Of a stretch of DNA of 64,000 bases, positions 1 to 9,105 are shown one piece after another; positions within the stretch are counted from its first letter, which is position 1, and every line of letters starts with the position of its first letter. Made by a program: the position numbers and the translations under genes. The notes under the pieces are model-generated. The model was not told where the DNA came from. It did no database searches and worked only from the letters and a program-made list of their open reading frames with translations. This DNA is from Pseudomonadota bacterium (GTDB taxonomy: Bacteria > Desulfobacterota > Desulfobacteria > Desulfobacterales > RPRI01). Location: NCBI GenBank assembly GCA_018817425.1, contig JAHITX010000093.1, positions 30,283 to 94,282 on the forward strand. The letters run 5' to 3'.

Positions 1-978
1 GAAGCTTTTAAAGAAATTGAAATTGCAAAAAGCAGCGAAAGCTTAAATGCAATTTCCGTAAAATACCTGGGAAGAAAGGGGGTTATTACTCAATTTCTTA
101 GAAGCATATCAAAGCTACCTTCCGAAGAAAGACCAAGAGCAGGGGAAAAAGCTAACGAAGCAAAGAAGATTTTAGATAATGCAATAAAAGATGCAATAAA
201 CAAATTTGAATCTAATGCCTCAGAATCAGATGACTTTATAGATGTTTCATTGCCTGGAAGAGCTGTTAACCCCGGATCGCTTCATCCTGTTACACAGATT
301 ATGAGGCAAATTTGCGATATATTTACCCGAATGGGGTTTAATATTGTAGAAGGGCCCGAAATTGAGAATGACTACTATAATTTTGAAGCTCTCAACATAC
401 CAAAATATCATCCTGCAAGAGATATGCAGGATACTTTTTATGTTTCGGATAATATCGTCTTAAGAACACACACCTCGCCTGTACAGGTGCGCATCATGGA
501 AAAACGCAAACCTCCTATTAAAATAATTGCTCCCGGAAAAGTATATCGCAGTGATTCCGATATTACTCATACACCTATGTTTCACCAGGTGGAAGGACTG
601 ATGGTTGGTGAAAACATATCTTTTGGAGATCTTAAAGGAATTCTTACCAATTTTTTCCATTTGTTGTTTGACGATAAGACAAGTTTAAGATTCCGGCCAA
701 GTTTTTTCCCTTTTACAGAGCCCAGTGCCGAGGTTGATATTCTGTGTGTTATGTGCAGAGGCAAAGGTTGCAGGGTTTGCTCATATACCGGTTGGCTTGA
801 AGTGCTTGGTTCCGGCATGGTTCACCCAGCGGTGTTTGAAAATGTAGGATATGACACATCTAAAATAACCGGATTCGCCTTTGGAATGGGAGTTGAGCGC
901 ATTACAATGCTGAAATATGGTATTGATGATATCCGCAAATTTTTCGAAAACGATTTAAGATTCTTAAGGCAGTTCTGA
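1..978 (+). CDS. pheS: Phenylalanyl-tRNA synthetase alpha subunit, 5' end cut by window
   Basis: Charges tRNA-Phe in the cytoplasm as part of an alpha2beta2 enzyme with PheT. The reading frame is open from base 1 with no start codon. It begins in the N-terminal coiled-coil region and ends in TGA after about 325 residues, so only some 10-15 N-terminal residues should be missing. Class II synthetase motifs are visible: [20 protein letters not shown], the glycine/cysteine segment [17 protein letters not shown], and the C-terminal [20 protein letters not shown]. The internal ATG at 250 is not the true start, because conserved sequence continues upstream. pheT follows after one base, so the two are co-transcribed. 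Confidence 0.97.
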   Translation, partial: EAFKEIEIAKSSESLNAISVKYLGRKGVITQFLRSISKLPSEERPRAGEKANEAKKILDNAIKDAINKFESNASESDDFIDVSLPGRAVNPGSLHPVTQIMRQICDIFTRMGFNIVEGPEIENDYYNFEALNIPKYHPARDMQDTFYVSDNIVLRTHTSPVQVRIMEKRKPPIKIIAPGKVYRSDSDITHTPMFHQVEGLMVGENISFGDLKGILTNFFHLLFDDKTSLRFRPSFFPFTEPSAEVDILCVMCRGKGCRVCSYTGWLEVLGSGMVHPAVFENVGYDTSKITGFAFGMGVERITMLKYGIDDIRKFFENDLRFLRQF

Positions 979-979
979 T

Positions 980-3394
980 ATGAAAGTTAGTTTAAGCTGG
1001 CTTAAAGATTATGTTACTATAGAAACAGATATTAACGATCTGGCATCTGCGCTTACAATGACAGGGCTTGAGGTAGAATCTGTTACAAATACATTTGACT
1101 ATCTTGAAAAGGTAGTGGTTGGGCGTATTATTGAAATTAATCCTCATCCCAATGCAGATAAATTAAGAATTTGTCGTGTTGATACAGGAGATGCTCTTTT
1201 ACAGGTTGTTTGCGGTGCGCCGAATATAAAAGAAAATATGCTTGTCCCGTTTGCCATGCATGGAACGCTTCTTCCTGATGGGACGTTGATTGAAGCGTGC
1301 GAAGTACGCGGGCAAAGATCTGAAGGAATGCTTTGCAGCGAAAAAGAACTTGAACTTGGTGATGATAAAAGTGGTGTATTGGTTCTTTCTGATAAGTGCC
1401 GGGAAGGCAGTAGTATTGCCGCTGCACTTGGTTTATCGGATTATACACTTGAAATAGGCTTAACGCCAAACCGCTCCGATTGCACAAGTGTTATAGGAAT
1501 AGCAAGAGAAGTAGCTGCGATACAAAAAACGAAAATAAAATATCCTTTTGTAAATCAAATTTGTAATGATAAGAAGCAAAGAAATTTGATTTCAGTAGAG
1601 ATAGAAGCACCCGATCATTGCCCAAGATATGCCGCAGGACTTGTAAGAGATATAACAGTTGCTCCGTCTCCTTTCTGGCTCAGGAAACGTCTTTTATCAG
1701 TAGGGCAAAGACCCATAAACAATATCGTAGATATAAGTAATTTTGTGATGCTGGAATGCGGGCAACCTCTTCATACGTTTGACTTTGACCAGGTGGCAGA
1801 AAACAAAATTGTAGTTCGTACGGCAAAAAAAGGCGAAGTTTTTGTAACCCTTGATGGGAAAAACCGGGTTATGGATGAAGAAATGCTTCTTATTTGTGAC
1901 GGCAAAAAACCTGTCGCAATAGCAGGTGTAATGGGAGGAGAAAATTCCGAAATTGCTGGTACAACAAAACAGGTTTTGATAGAAAGCGCGTATTTTAATC
2001 CCTTAAGCATCCGTAAAACTTCAAAAAAACTCGGTCTTAGTACTGAATCCTCATATCGGTTCGAGCGGGGAGTAGATCCTGATGGAACATTAAGAGCACT
2101 TGCAAGAGCTGCCGAACTTATTACTGAGATCGGCAAAGGTAAAATTATTGAATCAATTACTGACGAATATCCGTTAAAACAAAAAAGCGATGTAATTGAG
2201 CTTAGTGTAAGTAAGACCAATAATTTGCTTGGCATAAAACTGGATAGAGACAAAATACAATCATTGCTTGAATCTATCGAATTTAAAGTGGAAAATAATG
2301 ATTCAGATACAATCAAAGTAACTCCGCCTTCTTTCAGGGTTGATATTTCAAGGTCTGTTGACCTTATGGAAGAAGCGGCGCGTTTATATGGATATAATAA
2401 CATTCCCACTACACAGCCTCTTATGCAGGCAGAAGCTGTGCATCCCTTAAAAACTCGGGTTTTAAGAGAAAACATCAGAAATATAATGACAGGACTTTCG
2501 TTCACTGAGGCTATTAATTATAGTTTCATAAATGAATCAGCATGTGATCGTCTTAAACTTTCTCCCGATGACCCAAAAAGAAAAATGGTTCATGTGCTAA
2601 ATCCTCTTTCTGAAGAACAGAATGTTATGAGGCCGTCTCTTGTCCCAGGCCTTCTTGAAACCATGCGACGCAATTTATCTTATCAGGTAAAAAACCTTAA
2701 GATTTATGAAATCGGGAAAATATTTTCAAGTAAAGGCAAAGACAGCCTTCCTGAAGAAACAGAAATGATTACGGGCCTGTGGACCGGCGACCGTTATGAT
2801 TTGGCCTGGTATGCCAAAGAGATAAATTGTGATTTTTATGATATAAAAGGTGTTGTTGAAGCCCTTCTGGCTGCTTTGCAAATAAACGATATTAAATTTG
2901 AAAAACTGCCATTTGAATTATGCAATTATACAAGATATGGATATACCGCCGGCATTATGGCAGGTAAAGAATTAATAGGGCATGTTGGAGAAATACACCC
3001 TGAAGTTCTTGCTAACTTCGATTTAAAACAGACAGCTTTTATATTTGAATTAAACAGCCACAGCCTTCTTAAGCTTTCAAACCTTGCAAGAAAATCTAAA
3101 CAACAGCCAAGATTTCCTTTGGCAACAAGAGATATTACTATTATAATAGATCAAGATATCGAAGCTATGTCTATCATAGAAAATATTAACAGTTTCGGTG
3201 AAACACTTATAGAAAAGACTTTGCTGTTTGATATCTTCGAAGGGGCTCCAATTCCGCCTGCAAAAAAAAGTGTTTCAATAAGAATAACCTACAGATCTTC
3301 GGAAAAAACTCTTGAAGATGATGAGGTTAACAATATACATAAAAATATTACAGACAGGCTAATCAAGAAATTTGGTGCATCATTGCCGGCCTGA
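980..3394 (+). CDS. pheT: Phenylalanyl-tRNA synthetase beta subunit
   Basis: Partner of PheS, and carries the editing site for mischarged Tyr-tRNA. At 804 residues it has the full family length. Visible in order: the N-terminal MKVSLSWLKDYV start with an OB-fold tRNA-binding domain (about residues 40-150, including NPHPNADKLRIC and VCGAPNI), the B3/B4 editing domain (about 210-380, with NNIVDISNFVMLECGQPLHTFD), the B5 domain, a class II-like core without catalysis, and a C-terminal anticodon-binding domain (about 710-804, with FPLATRDI). It starts one base after the pheS stop. The family assignment is secure. Confidence 0.98.
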   Translation: MKVSLSWLKDYVTIETDINDLASALTMTGLEVESVTNTFDYLEKVVVGRIIEINPHPNADKLRICRVDTGDALLQVVCGAPNIKENMLVPFAMHGTLLPDGTLIEACEVRGQRSEGMLCSEKELELGDDKSGVLVLSDKCREGSSIAAALGLSDYTLEIGLTPNRSDCTSVIGIAREVAAIQKTKIKYPFVNQICNDKKQRNLISVEIEAPDHCPRYAAGLVRDITVAPSPFWLRKRLLSVGQRPINNIVDISNFVMLECGQPLHTFDFDQVAENKIVVRTAKKGEVFVTLDGKNRVMDEEMLLICDGKKPVAIAGVMGGENSEIAGTTKQVLIESAYFNPLSIRKTSKKLGLSTESSYRFERGVDPDGTLRALARAAELITEIGKGKIIESITDEYPLKQKSDVIELSVSKTNNLLGIKLDRDKIQSLLESIEFKVENNDSDTIKVTPPSFRVDISRSVDLMEEAARLYGYNNIPTTQPLMQAEAVHPLKTRVLRENIRNIMTGLSFTEAINYSFINESACDRLKLSPDDPKRKMVHVLNPLSEEQNVMRPSLVPGLLETMRRNLSYQVKNLKIYEIGKIFSSKGKDSLPEETEMITGLWTGDRYDLAWYAKEINCDFYDIKGVVEALLAALQINDIKFEKLPFELCNYTRYGYTAGIMAGKELIGHVGEIHPEVLANFDLKQTAFIFELNSHSLLKLSNLARKSKQQPRFPLATRDITIIIDQDIEAMSIIENINSFGETLIEKTLLFDIFEGAPIPPAKKSVSIRITYRSSEKTLEDDEVNNIHKNITDRLIKKFGASLPA

Positions 3395-3415
3395 TAAACA
3401 AGTATTCAAGCCTGA

Positions 3416-3787
3416 GTGATCAAGATGCAAGACAATTCATATCCTGAAATAAAGATACCTGATAAGCTATATTTTAAAATAGGGGAGGTCGGCAAAATAA
3501 CCGGTCTGCCTTCTTCTGTTATCAGGTTCTGGGAAACTGAATTTTCAAAAATCAACCCTAAACGAACTCCTGCCGGGCAGCGCCATTACAAAAGAAGCGA
3601 TGTTGAGCTTATTTTAAAAATAAAACATCTTCTTTACGATAAAAAGTTTACTATCCAGGGGGCAATAAATCATCTTGGTTCAGATAAAAGTGAAAACAAA
3701 TCTTCTCTAAAAACATTAGATTCAGTAACCGATGTAGTTAAAGAACTTCGCAAGGAGTTGATTGAAATACGAAACATATTAAGTTAA
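3416..3787 (+). CDS. MerR-family transcriptional regulator
   Basis: A 123-residue DNA-binding protein. Residues 19-85 form a winged helix-turn-helix of the MerR type (FKIGEVGKITGLPSSVIRFW, then the RTPAGQRHYKRSDVELI wing and helix). The C-terminal part is a short helical tail, with no metal-binding cysteines and no ligand domain. A MerR-like gene next to pheST is common in deltaproteobacterial genomes; the target is unknown. The start used here is GTG at 3416, and ATG at 3425 is equally possible because neither has a strong ribosome site. It ends six bases before a 142 bp inverted-repeat element. Confidence 0.85.
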   Translation: MIKMQDNSYPEIKIPDKLYFKIGEVGKITGLPSSVIRFWETEFSKINPKRTPAGQRHYKRSDVELILKIKHLLYDKKFTIQGAINHLGSDKSENKSSLKTLDSVTDVVKELRKELIEIRNILS

Positions 3788-3793
3788 TAGATA

Positions 3794-3935
3794 GAGCCAG
3801 TTTCAAAACGTCCCATTTTGACCGATCTCTGCGTTGGGCTCAAATTTTAATCCTCGAAATACTCTATGTATTCCTATGGTTAAAATTTTCGCCCGCCTTG
3901 ACCTTGATCAAACTAAAACGTTTTGAAAGTGGCTC
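3794..3935. repeat. 142 bp MITE-like element, copy A
   Basis: Ends in inverted repeats GAGCCAGTTTCAAAACG (3794-3810) and CGTTTTGAAAGTGGCTC (3919-3935), with one mismatch between them. The interior also folds back on itself (AAATTTTAA against TTAAAATTT). It has no coding capacity. Flanking bases GATA and GATG agree at three of four positions, compatible with a 4 bp target duplication. The same element recurs at 11424, 35878, 38687 and 54429. This copy sits directly against the aroQ start and so replaces its original upstream region. Confidence 0.9.
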
Positions 3936-3951
3936 GATGGAAAAAAGGGGG

Positions 3952-4392
3952 ATGAAATTGCAGAAGATTATAGTTATCCATGGTCCAAATCTTAATATGC
4001 TTGGGGAAAGAGAGCCGGATAAATATGGAACTACAACTCTTACTGATATTAATAAAGAACTTGTCAGGTTAGGGAAAAAGCTCGGACTTGGTGTGGATAC
4101 TTTTCAATCGAATCATGAAGGATTGATCGTTGATAAAATTCAGGAAGCTTCGCGAATATACCATGGGCTTATAATTAATCCTGCGGCATTTACCCATACA
4201 AGTATTGCAATAAGAGATTCTCTTCTACTGCTTAAAGTTCCAATAATAGAAGTACACCTTTCAAATATTTTCAAAAGAGAACCTTTTCGCCATAAATCCA
4301 TGGTATCGGATATTGCAACAGCAGGCATGTTTGGTTTCGGTCACTTGGGATATTATATGGCTCTTGAGGCGATATCCAAGCTGCTTAAATAA
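3952..4392 (+). CDS. aroQ: 3-dehydroquinate dehydratase, type II
   Basis: Dehydrates 3-dehydroquinate to 3-dehydroshikimate in the shikimate pathway. It shows the type II signature IHGPNLNMLGEREPDKYG near the N-terminus, the QSNHEGLIVDKIQEA segment, the active-site loop NPAAFTHTSIAIRD and EVHLSNIFKREPFRHKS with the catalytic histidine region. A longer open frame begins at 3898, but its first residues are encoded by the adjacent repeat element and are not conserved. ATG 3952, preceded by AAAAAAGGGGG, gives 146 residues, the usual AroQ length. ATG 3937 is a less likely alternative. The gene stands alone. Confidence 0.95.
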   Translation: MKLQKIIVIHGPNLNMLGEREPDKYGTTTLTDINKELVRLGKKLGLGVDTFQSNHEGLIVDKIQEASRIYHGLIINPAAFTHTSIAIRDSLLLLKVPIIEVHLSNIFKREPFRHKSMVSDIATAGMFGFGHLGYYMALEAISKLLK

Positions 4393-4454
4393 TGAAGGGG
4401 CGGGTTTTTCCTTTTAGTGCAAAAAAACCAAAATATTTTTCTGCCAAAAAAACC

Positions 4455-4501
4455 TTGACAAGGATACCCAGCGCGGTTATGAGTAAATAAACTACTCATA
4501 A
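4455..4501 (+). promoter_or_regulatory. Sigma-70 promoter with overlapping palindromic operator
   Basis: A TTGACA -35 box (4455-4460) and a TATGAG -10 box (4478-4483) are separated by 17 bp. A perfect 9 bp inverted repeat, TTATGAGTA (4477-4485) and TACTCATAA (4493-4501) with a 7 bp spacer, covers the -10 box and start region. It lies immediately upstream of the ribosome site of the winged-helix regulator at 4513. A dimeric repressor bound here would block transcription, so autoregulation is the simplest inference. Confidence 0.7.
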
Positions 4502-4512
4502 AGGAGTTTTTT

Positions 4513-5061
4513 GTGGAGAATTTGTTTTCAGGTTTAATATCATCAAAAACAAGAATCAAACTTTTGACAAGATTTTTCTTTAATCCTGAAGCTAAATCAT
4601 ATCTTAGAGAACTTGCCAGAGAATTTGATGTTTCAAGCAATTCAATACGTGAAGAATTAAATCAACTTACAAACACCAACCTTTTGATATCAGAGAAAAT
4701 AGGCCGTAAAATACATTATATGGCAAATATTAAACATCCGATATTTCCTGAACTGAAATCAATGGTTGGCAAAGTAATGGGAATTGACCAGGTTATAGAC
4801 GGTATAGTGGAAAGGCTCGGAGAACTTGAACGAGCATACCTTATTGATGATTATGCAGAAGGTAAAGACAGCGGAATTATAGATCTGTTGCTTGTAGGCA
4901 ATATCGATCAGTTTCACCTAAATGATTTGAGCAGAAAAACTGAACGTTATATAAAAAGAAAAATCAGATCTATGGTTGTAAGTAAAGAAGAGTTTAATGA
5001 TTTTTTCCCAAAATTAAAAAATCGTCCCAGTATTTTGATATGGGAAAATAAGAAGATATAG
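4513..5061 (+). CDS. Winged-helix regulator with nucleotidyltransferase-like C-terminal domain
   Basis: 182 residues. Residues 8-70 form an ArsR-like winged helix (SSKTRIKLLTRFFFNPEAKS, YLRELAREFDVSSNSIREEL, then a wing around EKIGRKIHYMAN). The C-terminal half (about 85-182) contains GIIDLLLVGNID and resembles the degenerate nucleotidyltransferase-like domain found in this regulator type. The start is GTG 4513, because AAGGAG at 4501-4506 is correctly spaced. A palindrome overlaps its promoter. Regulators of this type often precede surface-polysaccharide loci, and one starts 250 bp downstream. Control of that locus is inference only. Confidence 0.8.
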   Translation: MENLFSGLISSKTRIKLLTRFFFNPEAKSYLRELAREFDVSSNSIREELNQLTNTNLLISEKIGRKIHYMANIKHPIFPELKSMVGKVMGIDQVIDGIVERLGELERAYLIDDYAEGKDSGIIDLLLVGNIDQFHLNDLSRKTERYIKRKIRSMVVSKEEFNDFFPKLKNRPSILIWENKKI

Positions 5062-5307
5062 TTAATAAGCTCTTAAGTTCTTAAGCTGATACGCTAATGA
5101 GCCGATAATAGTTTATAGGTTTAAAAGCTGATGAGCAGTTGATAAGTTTATGTAAATAATTACGAATTGCTTAATAAGTTAGTGTTATAGATTCTTAACA
5201 GATAAACAACTTGTAAGCTATCTATAACTATCTGTAATTCAAGGGGCGGAGCTATATATAACTATGAGAGCTTTGTATAACTCGTAAAAAACAATTTTCG
5301 GATAGTT

Positions 5308-6348
5308 ATGCAAAGCTTTCATTCTATGATTCAGACTATGCGCAAATTTTCATTGTCACATATATGTGTGGTTATCCCCTTATATAAAGCGCGAGACCGC
5401 ATTGCAGATGTCCTTCGTGGGTTACCTGAGTTTGTCAGGACCATTGTAGTTGTGGATGATTGCAGTCCTGATGATTCTTATGCGTGCGCCCAGGCTGTTG
5501 GTGACAAAAGAGTGCACTTCGTCCGCCACAAACAAAATCAAGGAGTTGGCGGTGCAGTGCTTAGTGGATATCGGAAGGCCATCGAATTGGGTGCGGAGAT
5601 AATTGTCAAAATGGATTCCGATGGGCAGATGGATCCCGCACTGATTCCGGATTTGGTAGGCCCCATCCTTACTGGCGAGGCAGATTACACCAAGGGAAAC
5701 CGTTTTTACGATCTTGAAAAAATCCATGCAATGCCGCCTGTGAGATTGTTTGGTAATGCGTTACTGTCGCTGATGGCAAAGCTATCTTCCGGTTATTGGG
5801 ATTTGTTTGATCCAACCAACGGCTACACCGCGATTCACGTCGAAGTTGCTAAACATTTGCCATTTACCAAGATTAGTCGCCGTTATTTCTTTGAAACCGA
5901 CATGCTGTTTCGGTTAAATACGCTGCGCGCAGTGGTGATTGATGTGCCGATGGATGCCAAATATGGCGCTGAAGTTAGCAATTTGAAAATATCTAAAATT
6001 GTCGTGGGGTTTTTCTTTAAGCATATCTTAAATTTTTCAAAGAGAATTTTTTATAACTATTATCTACGCGATATGTCGCTCGCATCTATAGAGCTGCCTT
6101 TGGGGATTTTGTCATTTATTTTTGGTTGTGGTTTTGGTGTTTATCATTGGATCGATTCGTTACAAAAAGGTGTTGCCACCACCTCCGGTAGGGTAATGCT
6201 GGCAGCATTACCCATATTAATGGGTATGCAACTGATATTAGCTTTTCTTGGTTATGATATTGCAAATGTGCCACGCAGACCATGGCATAAGTTACGCAGG
6301 ATTCTAAAAAACAGTCCGACATATATTGGGGGATCAGATGAGAAATAA
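5308..6348 (+). CDS. GT2 glycosyltransferase with C-terminal membrane helices (DPM1/GtrB-like)
   Basis: Probably transfers a sugar from a nucleotide donor to a polyprenyl phosphate at the inner membrane. The GT-A domain occupies about residues 15-235 (ICVVIPLYKARDRI, VVDDCSPDDSYACAQ, then KMDSDGQMDP with the DxD motif). Two hydrophobic helices follow (about 262-285 and 297-320), as in membrane-anchored polyprenyl-phosphate glycosyltransferases. Length is 346 residues. The ATG at 5308 is used; ATGs at 5326 and 5338 are alternatives. The preceding 246 bp (5062-5307) is AT-rich with degenerate direct repeats and no gene. The gene body looks GC-richer than its neighbours, a possible sign of transfer. 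Confidence 0.88.
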   Translation: MQSFHSMIQTMRKFSLSHICVVIPLYKARDRIADVLRGLPEFVRTIVVVDDCSPDDSYACAQAVGDKRVHFVRHKQNQGVGGAVLSGYRKAIELGAEIIVKMDSDGQMDPALIPDLVGPILTGEADYTKGNRFYDLEKIHAMPPVRLFGNALLSLMAKLSSGYWDLFDPTNGYTAIHVEVAKHLPFTKISRRYFFETDMLFRLNTLRAVVIDVPMDAKYGAEVSNLKISKIVVGFFFKHILNFSKRIFYNYYLRDMSLASIELPLGILSFIFGCGFGVYHWIDSLQKGVATTSGRVMLAALPILMGMQLILAFLGYDIANVPRRPWHKLRRILKNSPTYIGGSDEK

Positions 6349-6405
6349 AGATCAGGCGTGTACCTACAACATAATTGCTTAACAGAATAAATTCTATCAT
6401 AGTCA

Positions 6406-7734
6406 ATGGCCTTAAATAATCTTAAATATCTGAAATATATCGGATTGACACTAATTTTAGTATTGTCATTCAGTTTGCGTATGTATGCTGTTATCTATAC
6501 AATAATAGATAGACCTATTCGCAGTGATGCTGCCAAATATTATAATTATGCCCTGAATTTGAAATACAAACAAACATACTCGCCCCAAAGCTTTGTAGAT
6601 CATAATATAAAGCCTGATACATTAGTGTCACCAGGTTATCCTGTTTTTTTGATACCTTTTGTCAAGTATCCTCCTTCTGATTCAATGTTGTTTATAATAA
6701 ATCTTGTTCAGGTTTTCTTAGGCACCGTAAGTGTTTTTCTTGCATATGTAATTTTTAGATATTTTCTTTCTGAAATACCCTCTTTTATTGCAACCCTGCT
6801 TACAGCTATTTCACCACATTTAATTTCGATGAATACTTATTTACTGACCGAAACCTTATTTACTTTTTTAATGATGTTTTCTCTTTGGCTTTTGATCGAA
6901 ACTTATTCAAGGAATAAAATTATTTTTGCTTTAATTGCAGGAATCGTTTTTGCGAGTGCAGCATTAACCAGGCCGACATTGCAATATTATATTATTTTCG
7001 TTGTTGGTTTGATTATTTACCAGTGCAAGTTAAAAAACGCTTTGCGTTTAATCTTACCGTTAATATTAGGGTTTTCAATTCTTATTGCACCTTGGTTCTT
7101 ATATAACCTTTCTGTAATTGGGAAAATATCAGATTCGACACTGGCAAAGAACACTGTATATCATGGTATTTATCCTGATTTTGTTTATAATGGCATTGCA
7201 TCCAGCAGAGGTATGCCATATCGCTTTGATCCGAACAGCAAAAAAATCTCACAAAGTTATAAAACAATATTTTCTGAAATTACACGTCGTTTCAGAAAAG
7301 AGCCTTACAGATATTCAAAATGGTATTTGGTTGACAAGACGTTAACATTATTTTCATGGGATATTATCGGAGGGGTGGGGGATGTATTCATTTATCCGGT
7401 AAAATATTCTCCTTATTTTGACAAACAAATATTTAAACTTACACATTTATTTATGAAGAGCATCCACTGGGCTTTGGTTATATTGGCATTTATATCTTCT
7501 GTTTTTATATGGACAAAATTTTATACAAAAAAGCTTTCCGAAAATTCGTTGTTTACTCTTCGAGCGCTATCATTACTAATTTTTTATTTTATCGCCTTAC
7601 ATATTATTGGTGCTCCTTATCCTCGTTACAGCATTCCATTAAGGCCTGTTATTTATGGCTTAGCAATATTCACCTGTTCGCAATGCTTTGGTTTACTGAA
7701 AGAAAAGTTTAAAGCAATAGCATTATCAGGATAA
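6406..7734 (+). CDS. Polytopic GT-C (GT39/ArnT-like) glycosyltransferase
   Basis: A 442-residue integral membrane protein with about ten hydrophobic helices. The first periplasmic loop carries an acidic RPIRSDAAKYY motif (about residues 37-47), as in the lipid-linked-sugar transferases of the ArnT/PMT type. A second conserved-looking segment follows around LLTETLFTFLMM. It would act on the periplasmic face, taking sugar from a polyprenyl-phosphate donor such as the preceding GT2 enzyme could make. The acceptor cannot be read from sequence. A similar protein is at 20753. Confidence 0.78.
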   Translation: MALNNLKYLKYIGLTLILVLSFSLRMYAVIYTIIDRPIRSDAAKYYNYALNLKYKQTYSPQSFVDHNIKPDTLVSPGYPVFLIPFVKYPPSDSMLFIINLVQVFLGTVSVFLAYVIFRYFLSEIPSFIATLLTAISPHLISMNTYLLTETLFTFLMMFSLWLLIETYSRNKIIFALIAGIVFASAALTRPTLQYYIIFVVGLIIYQCKLKNALRLILPLILGFSILIAPWFLYNLSVIGKISDSTLAKNTVYHGIYPDFVYNGIASSRGMPYRFDPNSKKISQSYKTIFSEITRRFRKEPYRYSKWYLVDKTLTLFSWDIIGGVGDVFIYPVKYSPYFDKQIFKLTHLFMKSIHWALVILAFISSVFIWTKFYTKKLSENSLFTLRALSLLIFYFIALHIIGAPYPRYSIPLRPVIYGLAIFTCSQCFGLLKEKFKAIALSG

Positions 7735-7805
7735 AAGAAGTAATACCTCTATAGTTATCGCATAAAAATTTTAATCGAGCTTTTTCAGAATAAATATAGG
7801 TTTCA

Positions 7806-8438
7806 ATGAAAACAAAATCAAATTCGTTTTCCAAAAGTGAAAATACTGTCTGGCATAGATCTTTAGTAAGCCGGGAGGATCGAACTATACTGAATGGGCA
7901 TAAAAGTGTTGTTGTCTGGTTTACCGGGCTTTCCGGTTCGGGGAAGTCCACTATTGCTCATAAACTTGAAAAAAAATTGCATGACATGGGATGCAGAACA
8001 ATCGTTTTTGACGGAGACAATGTAAGGCATGGGTTATGCGGTGATCTCGGTTTTTCTGAAAAAGACAGACATGAAAATATAAGGCGTATAGGAGAAACCG
8101 TAAAGCTTTTTTTGGAAGCAGGAATAATTGTATTAACCGCTTTTATTTCGCCGTATAAATCAGATAGAAAGTGGCTTAGAGAATTAATTTCTTCCCAAAG
8201 CTTTGTCGAAGTTTATTGCAGTTGCCCGCTTGATGTGTGTGAGCAAAGGGATGCAAAGGGTTTATATGCAAAAGCCAGATCGGGAATTATAAAAAACTAT
8301 ACCGGTGTCGGCTCTTTATATGAAGAACCTGAAAATCCGGATATAGTTATTGACACAAGTGTAAGCACTATTGAAGAGAGTGTGAATCTGATAGTGGATT
8401 ATTTGGTTAATGATAAGAAGATGTTTTTGGATAAGTAA
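7806..8438 (+). CDS. cysC: Adenylylsulfate (APS) kinase
   Basis: Phosphorylates adenosine 5'-phosphosulfate to PAPS. The 210-residue protein shows the Walker A loop FTGLSGSGKST, the DGDNVRHGL substrate segment, the FSEKDRHENIRRIGE helix, and the lid KGLYAKARSGIIKNYTGVGS. In a glycan locus it may supply PAPS for sulfating sugars rather than for assimilation; that is inference, since no sulfotransferase is visible here. The last 250 bp of this gene are repeated in a broken copy at 11381-11777, on the far side of a toxin-antitoxin islet. Confidence 0.96.
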   Translation: MKTKSNSFSKSENTVWHRSLVSREDRTILNGHKSVVVWFTGLSGSGKSTIAHKLEKKLHDMGCRTIVFDGDNVRHGLCGDLGFSEKDRHENIRRIGETVKLFLEAGIIVLTAFISPYKSDRKWLRELISSQSFVEVYCSCPLDVCEQRDAKGLYAKARSGIIKNYTGVGSLYEEPENPDIVIDTSVSTIEESVNLIVDYLVNDKKMFLDK

Positions 8439-8530
8439 GAATCCTTGCAGATGATATCGGAATAGTATAAAATATATTAAAATAATGATTGTGCTATAAA
8501 TAAACTTGAACAAATTGAGAGGTTAAAAAA

Positions 8531-8854
8531 ATGGCTTCTTCAAAATCTTTAATTATTAATTTAATAAAAAAATATATAGTACGATTAAAAGAAAATAACA
8601 TTTCTGTTGAAAAAGTGTTGTTGTTTGGTTCTTACATGAAAAAAACACCAAGGGAAGACAGTGATATAGATATTGCTGTTATTTCATCCGCATTTAAAGG
8701 TGACAGGTATTCAGACAGGAGGCTTATCGTTCCCTTAAGACGTGGAATAGACAGCAGGATTGAACCCATCCCTTTTACTCCTGAGGACTATGCAAAAGGC
8801 GGAATACTTATTGATGAGATTAAGAGTACCGGGCAGGAAATTTTCTCATTATAA
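8531..8854 (+). CDS. MNT-type minimal nucleotidyltransferase
   Basis: A 107-residue protein with the nucleotidyltransferase signature VLLFGSYMKKTPREDSDIDI (GS, then two acidic residues DxD) at about residues 31-50. Such proteins are usually the antitoxin half of HEPN-MNT modules and neutralise a HEPN RNase by nucleotidylation. No HEPN partner gene is present on either side, so this is either an orphan or the relic of a pair. The start is supported by GAGG at 8519-8522. It is the first gene of the islet between the two cysC copies. Confidence 0.85.
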   Translation: MASSKSLIINLIKKYIVRLKENNISVEKVLLFGSYMKKTPREDSDIDIAVISSAFKGDRYSDRRLIVPLRRGIDSRIEPIPFTPEDYAKGGILIDEIKSTGQEIFSL

Positions 8855-8899
8855 TAGACTATGGGGCTTTGAAATCCTCTCAAATAACAAAAACACTAA

Positions 8900-9094
8900 C
8901 TACCTGAACATGATATCGATGAGATTAGTCATTATCTTTGGGAATCTTGCTTTGTTGCCACTGTCATATTTGTGGCTGATGCCAAAGTATTGCTCAACAA
9001 TGTATCGAAATTTAGAACCCATTTGGCTCTTCGCTGTTTTGTGTGGGTAAGCAGTTGCCGCAAGTATTATTGACGCAACGCATATATTATCCAA
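8900..9094 (-). pseudogene. Transposase C-terminal remnant (DDE type, IS5/IS1182-like)
   Basis: An uninterrupted minus-strand stretch of about 64 codons reads SQMGSKFRYIVEQYFGISHK and then NKARFPKIMTNLIDIMFR. This resembles the conserved end of DDE transposases with a Y-V/I-VEQ-FG motif. No upstream catalytic domain and no terminal repeats are found, so it is a fragment. The family placement is from memory of motif style and is tentative. Confidence 0.45.
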
Positions 9095-9105
9095 GGTTTT
9101 TAGAT

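Noticed and set aside
3898..3951. Upstream extension of aroQ
   Set aside because: These codons are read from the end of the 142 bp repeat element and are not part of the conserved AroQ protein.
5228..5307. Possible JUMPstart/ops element (GGGGCGGAGC) before the first glycosyltransferase
   Set aside because: Only GGCGG fits the ops consensus and the rest does not match; too weak to report.
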